A DNA stretch of 64,000 nucleotides from CAIYTF01 sp963664845 (GTDB taxonomy: Bacteria > Bacteroidota > Ignavibacteria > Ignavibacteriales > Ignavibacteriaceae): the NCBI GenBank assembly GCA_963664845.1, contig OY761615.1, positions 682,001 to 746,000 of the forward strand, in the 5' to 3' direction. Both the position numbers and the translations under genes were made by a program. Within the stretch, counting starts at the first letter, position 1. The number at the start of each line of letters is the position of its first letter. Of the stretch, positions 44,766 through 54,484 are shown in pieces. A model generated the notes under the pieces. It saw only the letters and a program-made list of their open reading frames with translations, was not told the DNA's origin and made no database searches.

Positions 44766-45551
44766 TTATTTCAGTAAGAATTGATTTTTAACCCACTCAT
44801 CATGCAGCTTTCCCCACTTCGCATTTGCACTTCCAAGCCTTCCGGCCTGGCGGGGATGACATAAGGGAATTACATTATATTTTTTGCCGTTTATTGTAAT
44901 TTCATGTCCATGACCGTAGGTATCAGGAGAATCGCCAAATTTCGAAAGCTTTGTGAATCTTTTATCATGGAACCGCAGAAACCAATTAATTGGCAAATCA
45001 CCAAGAAGGATAAGGGTTTCGGCTTGTGATGCTTCCAGTTCTCCCAGTATCTCCTGTCGCCGTAGTGGTGAATCTAATTCTTTTTCATTAAAGTCAGGTA
45101 CTGAAGCCGGCGTCAAACCATATTCTTTAACAATTTCCGGAGTATAAAATTTCTTTAGTGCAGACTTCTGTTTTTCGTTAACCCTTGATTCAGGAAGCAA
45201 ATCGCAAAGCCATACAGTCTCACGTGTTAGCCCAAGGGGTTTCAAAAAATAATCATCCAAAGCACGCCCTGACGGCCCGTTCAATCTTTTATCGGTCGGC
45301 ACTATAAGCTTCCCTAATTGTTCTGGTACCTTGATCTTTGAGATAATACTCTCCGGGGTATCCCCTCGCCAGAATATCTCAGGTTCACTTGCAACAGCTA
45401 GTGCTGCCACTTTTTGTTTCCTGTTCTTATCTACCCAACGCGCGTGAACGGCACTTGCGTATACCCCCAATACAAACGCCTTCTTTGGTGTTCTGTCCTT
45501 CTGTTGCACTTTTTCCAGTTTCTTTCCGAATGGGAAATAGTAATCGTTCAT
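44766..45551 (-). CDS. uracil-DNA-glycosylase-superfamily-like protein
   Basis: About 261 residues. Features of the UDG superfamily: a start FVLGVYASAVHARWVDKNRK, the loop LIVPTDKRLNGPSGRALDDY, LLGDLPINWFLRF and the His-containing motif VIPLCHPRQAGRLG near the C-terminus, as in family 4/5-like glycosylases. The catalytic Asp/Asn motif of classical UDG is not clear. The gene is flanked by restriction remnants, so it may serve defence against modified DNA rather than housekeeping repair; that is an inference. AAGGAAAATATT leads the ATG at 45551. Confidence 0.6.
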   Translation of the reverse strand: MNDYYFPFGKKLEKVQQKDRTPKKAFVLGVYASAVHARWVDKNRKQKVAALAVASEPEIFWRGDTPESIISKIKVPEQLGKLIVPTDKRLNGPSGRALDDYFLKPLGLTRETVWLCDLLPESRVNEKQKSALKKFYTPEIVKEYGLTPASVPDFNEKELDSPLRRQEILGELEASQAETLILLGDLPINWFLRFHDKRFTKLSKFGDSPDTYGHGHEITINGKKYNVIPLCHPRQAGRLGSANAKWGKLHDEWVKNQFLLK

Positions 45552-45604
45552 AATATTTTCCTTATTATTAATCATTCGTCTCATTTCGGGATAACTGTTT
45601 GTTA

Positions 45605-46516
45605 TCAATTTTCTTCAAAATAATCTATGTCCAACCTTTTTACTTCGTAGGTTCGCTTGATTGCAACTCCTACATTGTGTTCTATCATCAGATCTGCAAG
45701 TTCATTCCCGTCGATTAATACAATTTTTGATTCAATATTGGCTACAAATTCATACGCTGATTTAGGAAAACTGGAGGTAGTGATAAAAATCCCTTTTTTT
45801 GCCTTTTTGCCCATCAGCGAGCCTGCGAAATCACGTATCTGCGATACCGGTACTGCCGCTTCCCATTTTTTTGCTTGTATGTAAATGGTATCCAGTCCAA
45901 GTTTATCTTCTTTTATGAGACCATCAATACCGCCATCACCTGATTTTCCAATTACCTTTCCTGCCTCGGCTCTTGATCCTCCGTATCCCATTTTTATCAG
46001 CAGATCGACAACCAGATTTTCAAAAAATGTTGGTGAACATGTTTTAATTTTCTCAATGAGGTCGATACTCAGTGATTCTATTAACCGGGAGTAAGAAGAT
46101 TCCAATAATTCATCGGGTGTGCTTTCAGTGTCGCCTATCTCCGGATTATGAACTGCCTCTTCCCGACTAAGCTTATATTCATCTTGCCACTGCTTAAATT
46201 CAGGAATTGTTTTCAGGAACTTGATAGTAATTCGTTCAGGAGCACTCTCAAATATTTTCAAACCATTTTGGGTTATTTCATGACTGCCCCTGACTGGTGA
46301 TTGCACTAAATTTGCCTTTTTTAAATACGAAAGTGCCCAATGTACCCGATTGTCTATTTTGGCTTGACTTCCTCCGGGGAGCAATTCATTTCGCTCTTCC
46401 TCGGATAATTTGAAGTTTTCAATAATCAAGCCACGTATGTCAATTGCTTTATGGATTTTTTTGTCCATAAGAATCTGTAAAACGGGTCTCATAAGAGTTT
46501 GAAAATCAGGTATCAT
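45605..46516 (-). CDS. Mrr-type restriction endonuclease
   Basis: 303 residues. An N-terminal winged-helix DNA-binding domain (residues 1-100, DIRGLIIENFKLSEEERNEL then INNRVHWALSYLKKANLV-like) is followed by the Mrr catalytic domain with GKSGDGGIDGLIKEDKLGLD, TIYIQAKKW and KKGIFITTSSFPKSA, i.e. the PD-(D/E)xK core with D in GGIDG and QAK. Mrr proteins cut methylated DNA (type IV restriction). Intact and with a good AAGGTGAAATATT leader. The N-terminal match is loosely described; the catalytic part is certain. Confidence 0.85.
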   Translation of the reverse strand: MIPDFQTLMRPVLQILMDKKIHKAIDIRGLIIENFKLSEEERNELLPGGSQAKIDNRVHWALSYLKKANLVQSPVRGSHEITQNGLKIFESAPERITIKFLKTIPEFKQWQDEYKLSREEAVHNPEIGDTESTPDELLESSYSRLIESLSIDLIEKIKTCSPTFFENLVVDLLIKMGYGGSRAEAGKVIGKSGDGGIDGLIKEDKLGLDTIYIQAKKWEAAVPVSQIRDFAGSLMGKKAKKGIFITTSSFPKSAYEFVANIESKIVLIDGNELADLMIEHNVGVAIKRTYEVKRLDIDYFEEN

Positions 46517-46598
46517 AATATTTCACCTTGTTAAAGAATCAAAATTTATTGTTTGTTCAATTCTGTTCATTTAGCATATAGAATCTTTCTCTGTAGCG

Positions 46599-46913
46599 CT
46601 ACTCATAGCACATATATTCATCCAGAAATAGCTCAGATTCAAGCGCTTGGTCGGGGGCTGTAGGATCATGAAACACGAAACCGTCGCCGTTGGAGCTGAA
46701 AACGAAGGAAATGTTAGGTTTATAATAGAGTATATAGTCGGCGCGTTTGCCGGTTCCCCGAGTGGTCATTTTGCCCCGGACGAAGATCCTTCCGTCAGTG
46801 AAAGAGACTTCCTCCAGAAACTGTGATGCTTTATTCCATCCCGCCTTCTCCAGAGCCGGAGTAATAAACTTGGTGCAGATGTCCCGTTCCGAAAATCCCG
46901 TTTTCTCTACCAT
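46599..46913 (-). pseudogene. type I restriction HsdR (EcoEI-like) N-terminal remnant without nuclease core
   Basis: 104 residues beginning FSERDICTKFITPALEKAGW, ADYILYYKPNI and then directly SFVFSSNGDGFVFHDPTAP. In intact EcoEI-type HsdR proteins about 30 residues with the E-A-K nuclease motif lie between 'YKPNI' and 'FVFSSNGDGF'. That part is exactly missing, and the frame ends about 100 residues in, so both nuclease and motor are lost. No good ribosome binding site. It marks a decayed type I restriction locus beside the intact Mrr gene. Confidence 0.75.
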
Positions 46914-47346
46914 AACCCAGCTGTTTATTTAGTAAAAGTTTAAATTAGGCAATTTTTCGTCCAAAATCTCAAGTTTATTTTAAATCATTGACTTGATTTG
47001 GATGGGCACACATCCCTCCCAAATAAATAATTTTTGAGTTTCGTTTTTGAATGAGGCGATTAACAAAAAGTTGAATTACTGCGGTCAAGTAGCCAAACAA
47101 AACCGTTATATAAAACTGGGTGGGAATGGATACCCGCCTTCGCGGGTACGACATTTAATTGATCAATTTACCAGATGAATCAGGAATGCACTATTTTATC
47201 CGTTTTGCAATGATTTTGAGTAAACAGGAATTATCCTGCACCAGTAGGTCTAACCCTGTTTATTGTCCCGGCTAAAATTTTTATTGATAAATAGGCTATT
47301 CCTGCCTATTTTTCCTTTTTTAAAATCGTTAATTTAGAGGAAATAG
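46914..47346. other. intergenic region before the DUF2723 gene
   Basis: About 430 bases, no supported gene. A small palindrome tacccgccttcgcgggta at 47131-47148 sits in a word typical of dispersed repeats in this group. The last 100 bases are AT-rich and likely hold the promoter for the downstream gene. Confidence 0.5.
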
Positions 47347-50300
47347 ATGAATTATAAACGCATCGAAAGAATTATTGGCGCGATTGTATATTTGCTTTCG
47401 GTAATTGTACTGTTCAAAACAGTCCAGCCTTCCGTTTCATTCTGGGACTGCGGCGAAGTCTCCGCGGCGGCATTCGGTATGCAGATACCCCACCCGCCCG
47501 GATCTCCGTTCATGACCATACTCGGCAGATTTTTTGCCATGCTCCCCACGGCAGACAATATGGGCCTCCGTATCAACTATCTGTCGGTGATCACCAGCGG
47601 CTTCACCGTTTTGATGCTCTATTTCATCATCGTTAAACTCATCGAGAACTATAAAGGCAGGACCTACACGGACACCCAAAGTGCTCTGTTCACCTATCTG
47701 CCGGCTGCAATCGGCGCCCTCGCCTTCTCCTTCAGCCACTCGTTCTGGTTCAACGGCACCGAATCTGAAATTTACGCTCTCAACACCACCATCTTCGCAG
47801 CCATTGTCTACGTTGTTATGGTCTGGAACGAAAAAGCCGACAACAAGGACAGCACAAAATACCTGTTCCTCATTTCCTATCTCATTGGTATTTCCGTCAC
47901 CCTGAGAACCTTCGGAATCCTTGCCATCATCACCGTGGTGATGATCATCATGTACCGCAAATATGATACCGACGAAGAAGCATTCAAACTCACCGGACTC
48001 ATTTTCCTGGGACACGTTGCCCTCCTCTTTGTTATCGGCCTGGTGATGTGGTATAACGAGCAGTCGACAACTGCCCCTTCCATCGATGAATTCAAGGATT
48101 ATGATTCACAGTTCAAGATCATTCTCCTTGTGGTCAGCGCCATTATCATCGGTGTTTTCTGGAAGAAAGTCATAAATAAAAATTCCATTTACGTGGCATT
48201 CTTCATCGGCGTTATCGCCAAATCGATAATCCATCCGGGCATCGTGGTAAAAATTCCCGAACTGCTTGGCAAGATTGCCGGTGACAATACCAACACGGCC
48301 ATCTTCCTCTTCGTTTTAATGTTTGTTATCCTCGGTGCAATCATCTTCTATGCGCACAAGAAAAAACACGAAATGGTCTACACTATTGTTACCTGCGTGT
48401 TCTTCATTATGATTGGGTGGACCACTTATGCAACCATTCTTATCCGTTCCAATCAGAACACTCCCATTAACGAAAATGCTCCCAAAAACTTCACCGAGTT
48501 TCTCTCCTATCTGAATCGTGAACAATACGGTGATTTCCCCACGTTCAAAAGAAGATTCTCACAGGAAGCACATCAGCAGGGCATCTATGACACCTCCAAA
48601 TACGCAAACGACCTCAGTTTCGTTTGGAAATATCAGATGAACCACATGATGACGCGCTATATCCTGTGGACTTATGGCGGAAGATCTTCATGGTATCAGG
48701 ATGCAGGCCCGAACGTATGGCCATTCAACGGAGTGGGAAACATATTCGGCAAGTTGTTCAACCTCAAGTTTGAAGGTGATTCTCACAATTCATTCTTCGG
48801 AATTCCCTTCCTGATCGGATTGCTTGGCATCTGGTTCCATTTCAAGAAGGATTGGAAAATGGCTACAGCCTTCCTCATCCTGTTTATATTTACCACGTAC
48901 CTGTTCGCGTTCTACCAAAACCAGCAGGAGCCTCAACCGAGAGAGCGTGATAAGTTCTATGCTGCCGGCGGATTTGCCTTCGCCATATGGATAGGCATAG
49001 CGGTGCAGGGTCTCCTTGAACTTATTAAGGAAAAAGTATCCTCGGCTTCCATGGCACGCAGTCTCTCATGGGCGGTTGTCGTAGTCTGCTTCCTGTTTGT
49101 TCCTGCGCGTATGCTGCAGGCCAACTATATGGAACACGATCGTTCAAGAAACTGGGTTCCCTGGGATCTGGCTTATAACCTGTTACAGAGCTGTGCTCCC
49201 AATGCCATTCTTTTCACCAACGGCGATAACGATACCTTCCCTCTCTGGTATCTTCAGGAGGTTGAAGGGATCAGAACCGACATCCGCATTGTGAACCTGA
49301 GTCTGGGTAACACTCCCTGGTATGTCAATCAGTTGAAAAACCAGGAACCGCACGGCGCGATGAAAGTTAAACTGAGCTTCCCGGATGAAATGCTGACAGA
49401 ACAGAATTTCCGCCCCATCCCCTGGGATCCGGCAATGGATTCAATTATGGTTCCGCCCGATTATTACAAGAAAAGCGTGAACTACAACAATTACGCTGGC
49501 CTTTCGGAAAAAGCAAAAGCGTTCCTGAAAGACGAATATGACGTAAAGGATTCAACCATTATCAGAAGCGGAAAGATCGTCTGGCGCGTTGATAACAGCG
49601 TTTCCTATAACGGTGTTAAAGCACTTCGCGTTCAGGATCTGTTGGTTAAGGATATCATCGAGCAAAATAACTGGGAACGCCCCATCTATTTCGCGGTTAC
49701 CTGTTCCGAAGACTGCAAGGTCGGCATTGGCGAATATCTCAAAATGGAAGGTATTGCCTATCGCCTGGTTCCGGAACGACGCCCCGGTGCCGGTGCTGAA
49801 CTGGTAAACGAGCAGATACTCCGCACGCAATTGTTCGAAGAAAATCCTTCTTACCGCAAAGTATATGAACCCGGGTTTAAATTCCGCGGCTTGAATGATA
49901 AAACCGTATTCCTGGATGACAATCAGGAACGGCTGGTACAAAACTACCGTAATTCATTCCTGCGCCTGTCACTGTATTATATCAACAGCGGGCAGAAGGA
50001 GCTTTGCCTCAAAACGCTCAACCTGATGGAAGCAAGAATGCCTGCAGCCAACATACGGATGGACTATCGTCTCTCTTATGAAATTGCAAGGCTGTATGCA
50101 TCAGCAGACGATCTTTCGAAAGCCAAGACCATCAGAACCAAAGTGGAAGCTGAAGCGCTTAAGAGCATCGAGGAAGCTCCGACAGACTTCACCCCCTATC
50201 AGGTGCTGATCAAGATGTATGAAGAAGACAAGAGTTACGACAAGCTCATTGCCATCTTCACCAAACTGCAAATGAGCTATCCGGATGATCCTTCGATCAA

Positions 50301-50367
50301 ACAGTCCATTCAGAGATACAAGGCTCTGAAACAGGCCGGCGACACGTTGTCGCAGAACAAGCAATAA
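47347..50367 (+). CDS. DUF2723 large membrane protein with C-terminal TPR region
   Basis: 1006 residues. The DUF2723 motif opens the protein: FWDCGEVSAAAFGMQIPHPP then GSPFMTILGRFFAML, followed by about 11 hydrophobic helices up to residue 590. The lumen-type C-terminal region holds FTNGDNDTFPLWYLQEVEGI, a motif conserved in this family. After residue 850 TPR-like helices follow. DUF2723 proteins are mannosyltransferase-like (GT-C fold), and one member (TmcA-type) has been linked to protein O-mannosylation in Bacteroidota; here the target is unknown. It is a single-gene unit ended by a strong terminator. Confidence 0.88.
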   Translation: MNYKRIERIIGAIVYLLSVIVLFKTVQPSVSFWDCGEVSAAAFGMQIPHPPGSPFMTILGRFFAMLPTADNMGLRINYLSVITSGFTVLMLYFIIVKLIENYKGRTYTDTQSALFTYLPAAIGALAFSFSHSFWFNGTESEIYALNTTIFAAIVYVVMVWNEKADNKDSTKYLFLISYLIGISVTLRTFGILAIITVVMIIMYRKYDTDEEAFKLTGLIFLGHVALLFVIGLVMWYNEQSTTAPSIDEFKDYDSQFKIILLVVSAIIIGVFWKKVINKNSIYVAFFIGVIAKSIIHPGIVVKIPELLGKIAGDNTNTAIFLFVLMFVILGAIIFYAHKKKHEMVYTIVTCVFFIMIGWTTYATILIRSNQNTPINENAPKNFTEFLSYLNREQYGDFPTFKRRFSQEAHQQGIYDTSKYANDLSFVWKYQMNHMMTRYILWTYGGRSSWYQDAGPNVWPFNGVGNIFGKLFNLKFEGDSHNSFFGIPFLIGLLGIWFHFKKDWKMATAFLILFIFTTYLFAFYQNQQEPQPRERDKFYAAGGFAFAIWIGIAVQGLLELIKEKVSSASMARSLSWAVVVVCFLFVPARMLQANYMEHDRSRNWVPWDLAYNLLQSCAPNAILFTNGDNDTFPLWYLQEVEGIRTDIRIVNLSLGNTPWYVNQLKNQEPHGAMKVKLSFPDEMLTEQNFRPIPWDPAMDSIMVPPDYYKKSVNYNNYAGLSEKAKAFLKDEYDVKDSTIIRSGKIVWRVDNSVSYNGVKALRVQDLLVKDIIEQNNWERPIYFAVTCSEDCKVGIGEYLKMEGIAYRLVPERRPGAGAELVNEQILRTQLFEENPSYRKVYEPGFKFRGLNDKTVFLDDNQERLVQNYRNSFLRLSLYYINSGQKELCLKTLNLMEARMPAANIRMDYRLSYEIARLYASADDLSKAKTIRTKVEAEALKSIEEAPTDFTPYQVLIKMYEEDKSYDKLIAIFTKLQMSYPDDPSIKQSIQRYKALKQAGDTLSQNKQ

Positions 50368-50375
50368 CAAATTCG

Positions 50376-50410
50376 TAAAAAAAGGCGGCCCAACGGTCGC
50401 CTTTTTTTTG
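50376..50410 (+). terminator. Rho-independent terminator after DUF2723 gene
   Basis: Stem 50384-50390 with 50395-50401 (one G-T pair), loop CAAC, flanked by A run before and T run after. Confidence 0.85.
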
Positions 50411-50487
50411 TTAATCGATACTGTCTATTTCAATCACGTTGTGCTGCACAGGGGCAATCTAAGAACGCTATATGCGATAAATGTCCC

Positions 50488-50655
50488 TCACCTCTAAATC
50501 TCCTCTCCCCAAGGCGAGGCGACTCTCAGCAGCTGATAACGCGAAGTTATTAATCCTTAACCTGAATGAGACAGCTACTATAAAGCTGTAAATGAACTCT
50601 CCCCCTTCCCCTTCCCTTCGCAAGGGAGGGGGGCTGAGGGGGTGAGTTTTTCCAA
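50488..50655. repeat. GC-rich palindromic intergenic repeats
   Basis: A C-run/G-run palindrome tcccttcgcaaggga (50613-50627) is followed by ggggggctgagggggtgag; a related ctctccccaaggcgagg lies at 50503. The same kind of element as at 1666-1706. Intergenic space 50411-50727 holds nothing else apart from the next terminator. Confidence 0.55.
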
Positions 50656-50666
50656 CCATCCAAACG

Positions 50667-50697
50667 CAAAAAAAACGGCCACCAAAAGGCAGCCGTC
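50667..50697 (-). terminator. Rho-independent terminator for the minus-strand operon
   Basis: On the minus strand acggctgcc (50696-50688) pairs with ggtggccgt (50683-50675) using two G-T pairs, loop TTTT, followed by a run of eight Ts. Confidence 0.7.
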
Positions 50698-50727
50698 TTA
50701 AATCAGCGCGCTACAACCGGGTTGTAC

Positions 50728-53070
50728 TTATTTCTTCCCCGCTTTTATTGCCAGCGCAATTTTCTCCGCTGTTATCGGCATGGATTTAATCCTTATCCCG
50801 ATGGCGTCTTCAACCGCATTAGCAATAATAGGCGCAGCCGGAATCATTGTGTGCTCACCCATACCGCGGGCACCGTAAGGTCCATCGGGTTGCGGTGTTT
50901 CAATAATGACCGGCACCACCTCATCGGGTATATCCATCGCCGTCGGGATCTTGTAGTCAGAGAAATTGGCATTCAACAGTTTTCCCTTGGCGTCAAACCG
51001 CATGTCTTCATAAAGCACTGTTGCAATTCCCTGCAACAATCCTCCGGTTATCTGTCCGTTCACCAAATCTCTGTTGAGTGCTTTTCCGCAGTCAACAGCC
51101 AGAACAACTTTGGGGATCCTGATCTTGCCGGTTTGCTTGTCCAGTTCAATCTTGATGGCAGCAGCACCAACGGTATAGTGAACGTTTGGCTTGCCGCCCT
51201 GGCTGGTTTCCGGATCGCTGAGTGCCGATGAAAACTCCGGCATGAAAGTTCCGCGGCCAATGATAGGGCCACCACGGTACGTGCCATCCGGCTTCTGAAT
51301 TCCTTCTATGATAAAGTCTTTCAACGGCAGGCAAAAATCCTTATCCGTTTTGGACTTCACGCATTCATCATCCATATAAAGAGAATCTCTTTGCTGATCG
51401 AGTGCACGTTCAATCAGATCAAAAATCTGTTCACGGGCATCGAGTGCAGCATTCTTCACCGCGTTTCCGCAGCTCCATGTTACGTGCGATGCAACCGTCT
51501 GCCATTCATACGGATTCCTGTCGGTATCCGGAGTTTCCACCCTGATTTTATCGGGTGGCACCTGAAGAACTTCGGCTGCGATCTGTGCAAGCACCGTCAA
51601 ATATCCCTGGCCAATCTCCATCCCGGATACCAGGATATTCATGCTGGCATCCTCATTGAACTTGAGGAATGCGGCTGATGATGCATTGGGGGGCATCGCG
51701 GGTGCTTTCCAGAACAACGAGAATCCTTTCCCGATTGCAATGTTCGGGTCGGAGGATTCTTCCTTCTTGCTCCATTCAATCTCTTTGGTGACTTTCTCAA
51801 TGGCCTCAAACAATCCGTTTGGATTCATCTTCGAGCCATAAGTAAGCGGGTCACCGGCCTTTATTGCATTCTTCAAACGGAACTCAACCGGATCCATTCC
51901 GATCTTTTTTGCCAGTTCATTCATGTGCGATTCCAGGCCGAAGAGGAATTCAGAGTAACCGAATCCACGATAGGGGCCACCCGGAGGCAGGTTGGTATAT
52001 ACACAATAGGAATCAATTTTTATCGCGGGGATGCGATAGGGTCCTGTTGCGGATAGCCCTGCAGCGTTAACAACGTTTGCGCCGTACTCAACATATGCAC
52101 CTGCGTCCCAATATAACGTGTGTTCCAGCCCCGTCAGCGTGCCGTCTTTCTTTGCACCAATCTTTAGACGGGCTACAACGCCCTGCCGCTGGTAGGTGTT
52201 ATAGAACTCCTGCGCGCGTGACCAAAGCACCTTAACCGGATTACCCCTCACGGTTGTTGCAAGCGCAGCACCCATGATCTCCATGGATACTCCGGCCTTG
52301 CCGCCAAAGCCACCGCCAACAAATGGCGTAATGACCCGGACATCCTTATGCGAGATGCCCAAAGGTGCGAGTGCCTGTGCAAACAAGTGCCGTTGTGTAT
52401 AGGGCGATTGAGATGCTGTCCAGACTGTCAGTCTGCCTGAATGATCATACAAGCCCACCGTGCCATGAACTTCAATTGCACAGTGCGCGTAGCGCGGAAC
52501 GGTATAAACATCATCCAGCACAACGTCAGCGTCCTTAAACGCGTCTTCCACGTCGCCTCTGCGAACTTTGCGGAGATGCGCCACGTTCGAATCGTTTTGC
52601 GGGAAAAACCAGGGCACGTGATGATAGGCATTCAGTTCCGGATGAATGAGAAACGGTTTCTGCCCAAGTGCCTGTTCAACCGACAGCACCGGCGTTAATT
52701 CGGTGTAATCAACTTTTACTGCCTTTGCAGCCTTTTTCGCGGTGGCGGGATCTCGTGCTATAACGGCAGCAACCTGCTCACCGATAAACCGCACGCGATC
52801 CTGAGCGAAGATAAACCGGTCATGCATATACAAACCAAACCGGAACGGGAATTCCTTTCCGGTTACGATCCGTACAACACCGGGAATTTTTTCCGCTTCC
52901 GCAGTATCAATTGCATTGATGAGCGCGTGAGCGTAAGGGCTTTCCACAATTTCCGCATAAAGAAGGTTGGGGCCAAAATCCAAATCGTCTATATACTGTG
53001 CGGCTCCAGAAACCTTTACTTTGCCGTCAACCCGTATTGCATTTTTTCCGACATATTTTAAGTCTTCCAT
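50728..53070 (-). CDS. molybdenum hydroxylase large (molybdopterin-binding) subunit, xanthine dehydrogenase family
   Basis: 780 residues. Family features: GKNAIRVDGKVKVSGAAQYI at the start, FVGGGFGGKAGVSMEIMGA and PYRGFGYSEFLFGLESHMNE in the middle, GMEIGQGYLTVLAQIAAEVL, and the C-terminal GARGMGEHTMIPAAP whose Glu is the catalytic base. The molybdopterin cofactor is bound here. These enzymes insert oxygen from water at an electron-poor carbon, often of purines, pyrimidines, pyridines or aldehydes; no residue I can read fixes the substrate. It is the last of the ten minus-strand genes. Confidence 0.9.
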   Translation of the reverse strand: MEDLKYVGKNAIRVDGKVKVSGAAQYIDDLDFGPNLLYAEIVESPYAHALINAIDTAEAEKIPGVVRIVTGKEFPFRFGLYMHDRFIFAQDRVRFIGEQVAAVIARDPATAKKAAKAVKVDYTELTPVLSVEQALGQKPFLIHPELNAYHHVPWFFPQNDSNVAHLRKVRRGDVEDAFKDADVVLDDVYTVPRYAHCAIEVHGTVGLYDHSGRLTVWTASQSPYTQRHLFAQALAPLGISHKDVRVITPFVGGGFGGKAGVSMEIMGAALATTVRGNPVKVLWSRAQEFYNTYQRQGVVARLKIGAKKDGTLTGLEHTLYWDAGAYVEYGANVVNAAGLSATGPYRIPAIKIDSYCVYTNLPPGGPYRGFGYSEFLFGLESHMNELAKKIGMDPVEFRLKNAIKAGDPLTYGSKMNPNGLFEAIEKVTKEIEWSKKEESSDPNIAIGKGFSLFWKAPAMPPNASSAAFLKFNEDASMNILVSGMEIGQGYLTVLAQIAAEVLQVPPDKIRVETPDTDRNPYEWQTVASHVTWSCGNAVKNAALDAREQIFDLIERALDQQRDSLYMDDECVKSKTDKDFCLPLKDFIIEGIQKPDGTYRGGPIIGRGTFMPEFSSALSDPETSQGGKPNVHYTVGAAAIKIELDKQTGKIRIPKVVLAVDCGKALNRDLVNGQITGGLLQGIATVLYEDMRFDAKGKLLNANFSDYKIPTAMDIPDEVVPVIIETPQPDGPYGARGMGEHTMIPAAPIIANAVEDAIGIRIKSMPITAEKIALAIKAGKK

Positions 53071-53084
53071 TTGTAATCCCGCGC

Positions 53085-53540
53085 TTATTTTACAAAATCA
53101 GTAATTGCATCGATGATTGGAGAATAACCCGTGCACCGGCACAGGTTTCCTGCAATCGCTTCTTTTATTTCGTCAGAATCCGGTTTGGGATTCCTGTTTA
53201 AGAGCTCGGTGGTGGAAAGTATCACTCCCGGAGCGCAGAATCCGCATTGAAATGAATTGTGTTCAAGGAACGATTGCTGCAGCGGGTTAAGCCCATTTTG
53301 CATAACACCCTCCAAGGTAACTATCTCCTGATCCGCGGCTTCAATGGCAAGTACCAGGCAGCTTCGCACGGTCAGCCCGTTTATCATCACTGTACAGGTA
53401 CCGCAATCACCACGGTCGCAACCGCATTTTGGACTCTTCAGTCCAAGCCGGTCACGCAGCACTTCGAGCAGAACTTCATTGGGGCTGACTTCGATGTTTC
53501 GTAACTCGCCATTAAGCTTAAAACTTATTTCTTTTTTCAT
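53085..53540 (-). CDS. molybdenum hydroxylase small subunit with two [2Fe-2S] clusters
   Basis: 151 residues. Both cluster motifs are complete: CGCDRGDCGTCTVMINGLTV and CGFCAPGVIL with NLCRCTGYSPII. It passes electrons from the molybdenum centre to the FAD subunit. The ATG at 53540 has GGAG at the right distance; another in-frame ATG at 53546 lies too close to it. It sits 14 bases before the large-subunit gene. Confidence 0.93.
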   Translation of the reverse strand: MKKEISFKLNGELRNIEVSPNEVLLEVLRDRLGLKSPKCGCDRGDCGTCTVMINGLTVRSCLVLAIEAADQEIVTLEGVMQNGLNPLQQSFLEHNSFQCGFCAPGVILSTTELLNRNPKPDSDEIKEAIAGNLCRCTGYSPIIDAITDFVK

Positions 53541-53576
53541 TACCATATCTCCAAAAGAAAACGAAAGTGAATAGTA

Positions 53577-54461
53577 TTAAATTACACTGGTGCCATATGC
53601 CGGACCGGAGCCATGTAAGCGATCTAACGCTGCTTTTATGCCTCTCGCCAGCATTACTTCCGCCATATGTGACCGGTATTCTTTCGAAGCCCGGATATCG
53701 GCAATGGGAGCGATCTCTTCAGCTAACAGTTTAACTGCCTGTTCAAGAAGTTCTGCATCAGGCTGCTTCCCTGCCAGCAGGTTTTCAATACTTCTGGCGC
53801 GCACAGGCACCGGGGCAACCGAGCCGAATGCAATCCTGAACGTTCCGTCTTCAAGGGCAAGAACCACAAGATTAACCTGTGCCAGGTCTTCACCCTGGTA
53901 TCTGCCCAATTTTACAAAACATCCAGCATGTTTGCCTTCCGGTAATGGCAGGGTTATACCCTTCACAAACTCACCCGGCTGCATCGCTGTTTTTCTGGAA
54001 AAGACAAACCAGTCGGCTGAGGGAATGCTGCGCTCTCCCCGGCTTCCTACAACAACCACTTCGGCATCGTAAGCTGCAAGGAGCGGACCGCTATCCATAC
54101 ACGGAACTGCGGAACAGACATTTCCCACCATTGTGGCACGATTCCGTATACCCATGGAGGCTACCTTTTGGGCAACCTCCTTAATAACGGGAAAATGTCC
54201 GGCAATAATTTCGGATTCAATAAGATCAGTAAACGTGGTCAAGGCGCCTATCCACAATTTATTGTTCTCAAACAAAATCTGCTTCAACGGTAGTCCCTTG
54301 ATATCCACAACAAGTTCAGGGACACGTGTCCCCTCTTTTATGGCACCAACGAGATCCGTGCCACCGGACAGGATGGCGGCGTTTTTGTTTCGCGAAAGGA
54401 TTTCAACGGCTTCCTTCTCGCTTTGCGGCTTAACGTATTCAAATTGACTAACTACAGGCAT
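53577..54461 (-). CDS. molybdenum hydroxylase FAD-binding (medium) subunit
   Basis: About 294 residues. FAD site features: PQSEKEAVEILSRNKNAAIL then SGGTDLVGAIKEGTRVPEL, and NRATMVGNVCSAVPCMDSGP. The C-terminal domain is complete and normal for CoxM/XdhB proteins. GGGAGGTTATA precedes the ATG at 54461; the frame extends upstream but lacks a leader. With the two neighbours it makes an L-S-M enzyme that could be CoxMSL-, nicotinate- or xanthine-dehydrogenase-like. Confidence 0.92.
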   Translation of the reverse strand: MPVVSQFEYVKPQSEKEAVEILSRNKNAAILSGGTDLVGAIKEGTRVPELVVDIKGLPLKQILFENNKLWIGALTTFTDLIESEIIAGHFPVIKEVAQKVASMGIRNRATMVGNVCSAVPCMDSGPLLAAYDAEVVVVGSRGERSIPSADWFVFSRKTAMQPGEFVKGITLPLPEGKHAGCFVKLGRYQGEDLAQVNLVVLALEDGTFRIAFGSVAPVPVRARSIENLLAGKQPDAELLEQAVKLLAEEIAPIADIRASKEYRSHMAEVMLARGIKAALDRLHGSGPAYGTSVI

Positions 54462-54484
54462 TATAACCTCCCTTAGGCAATGGT

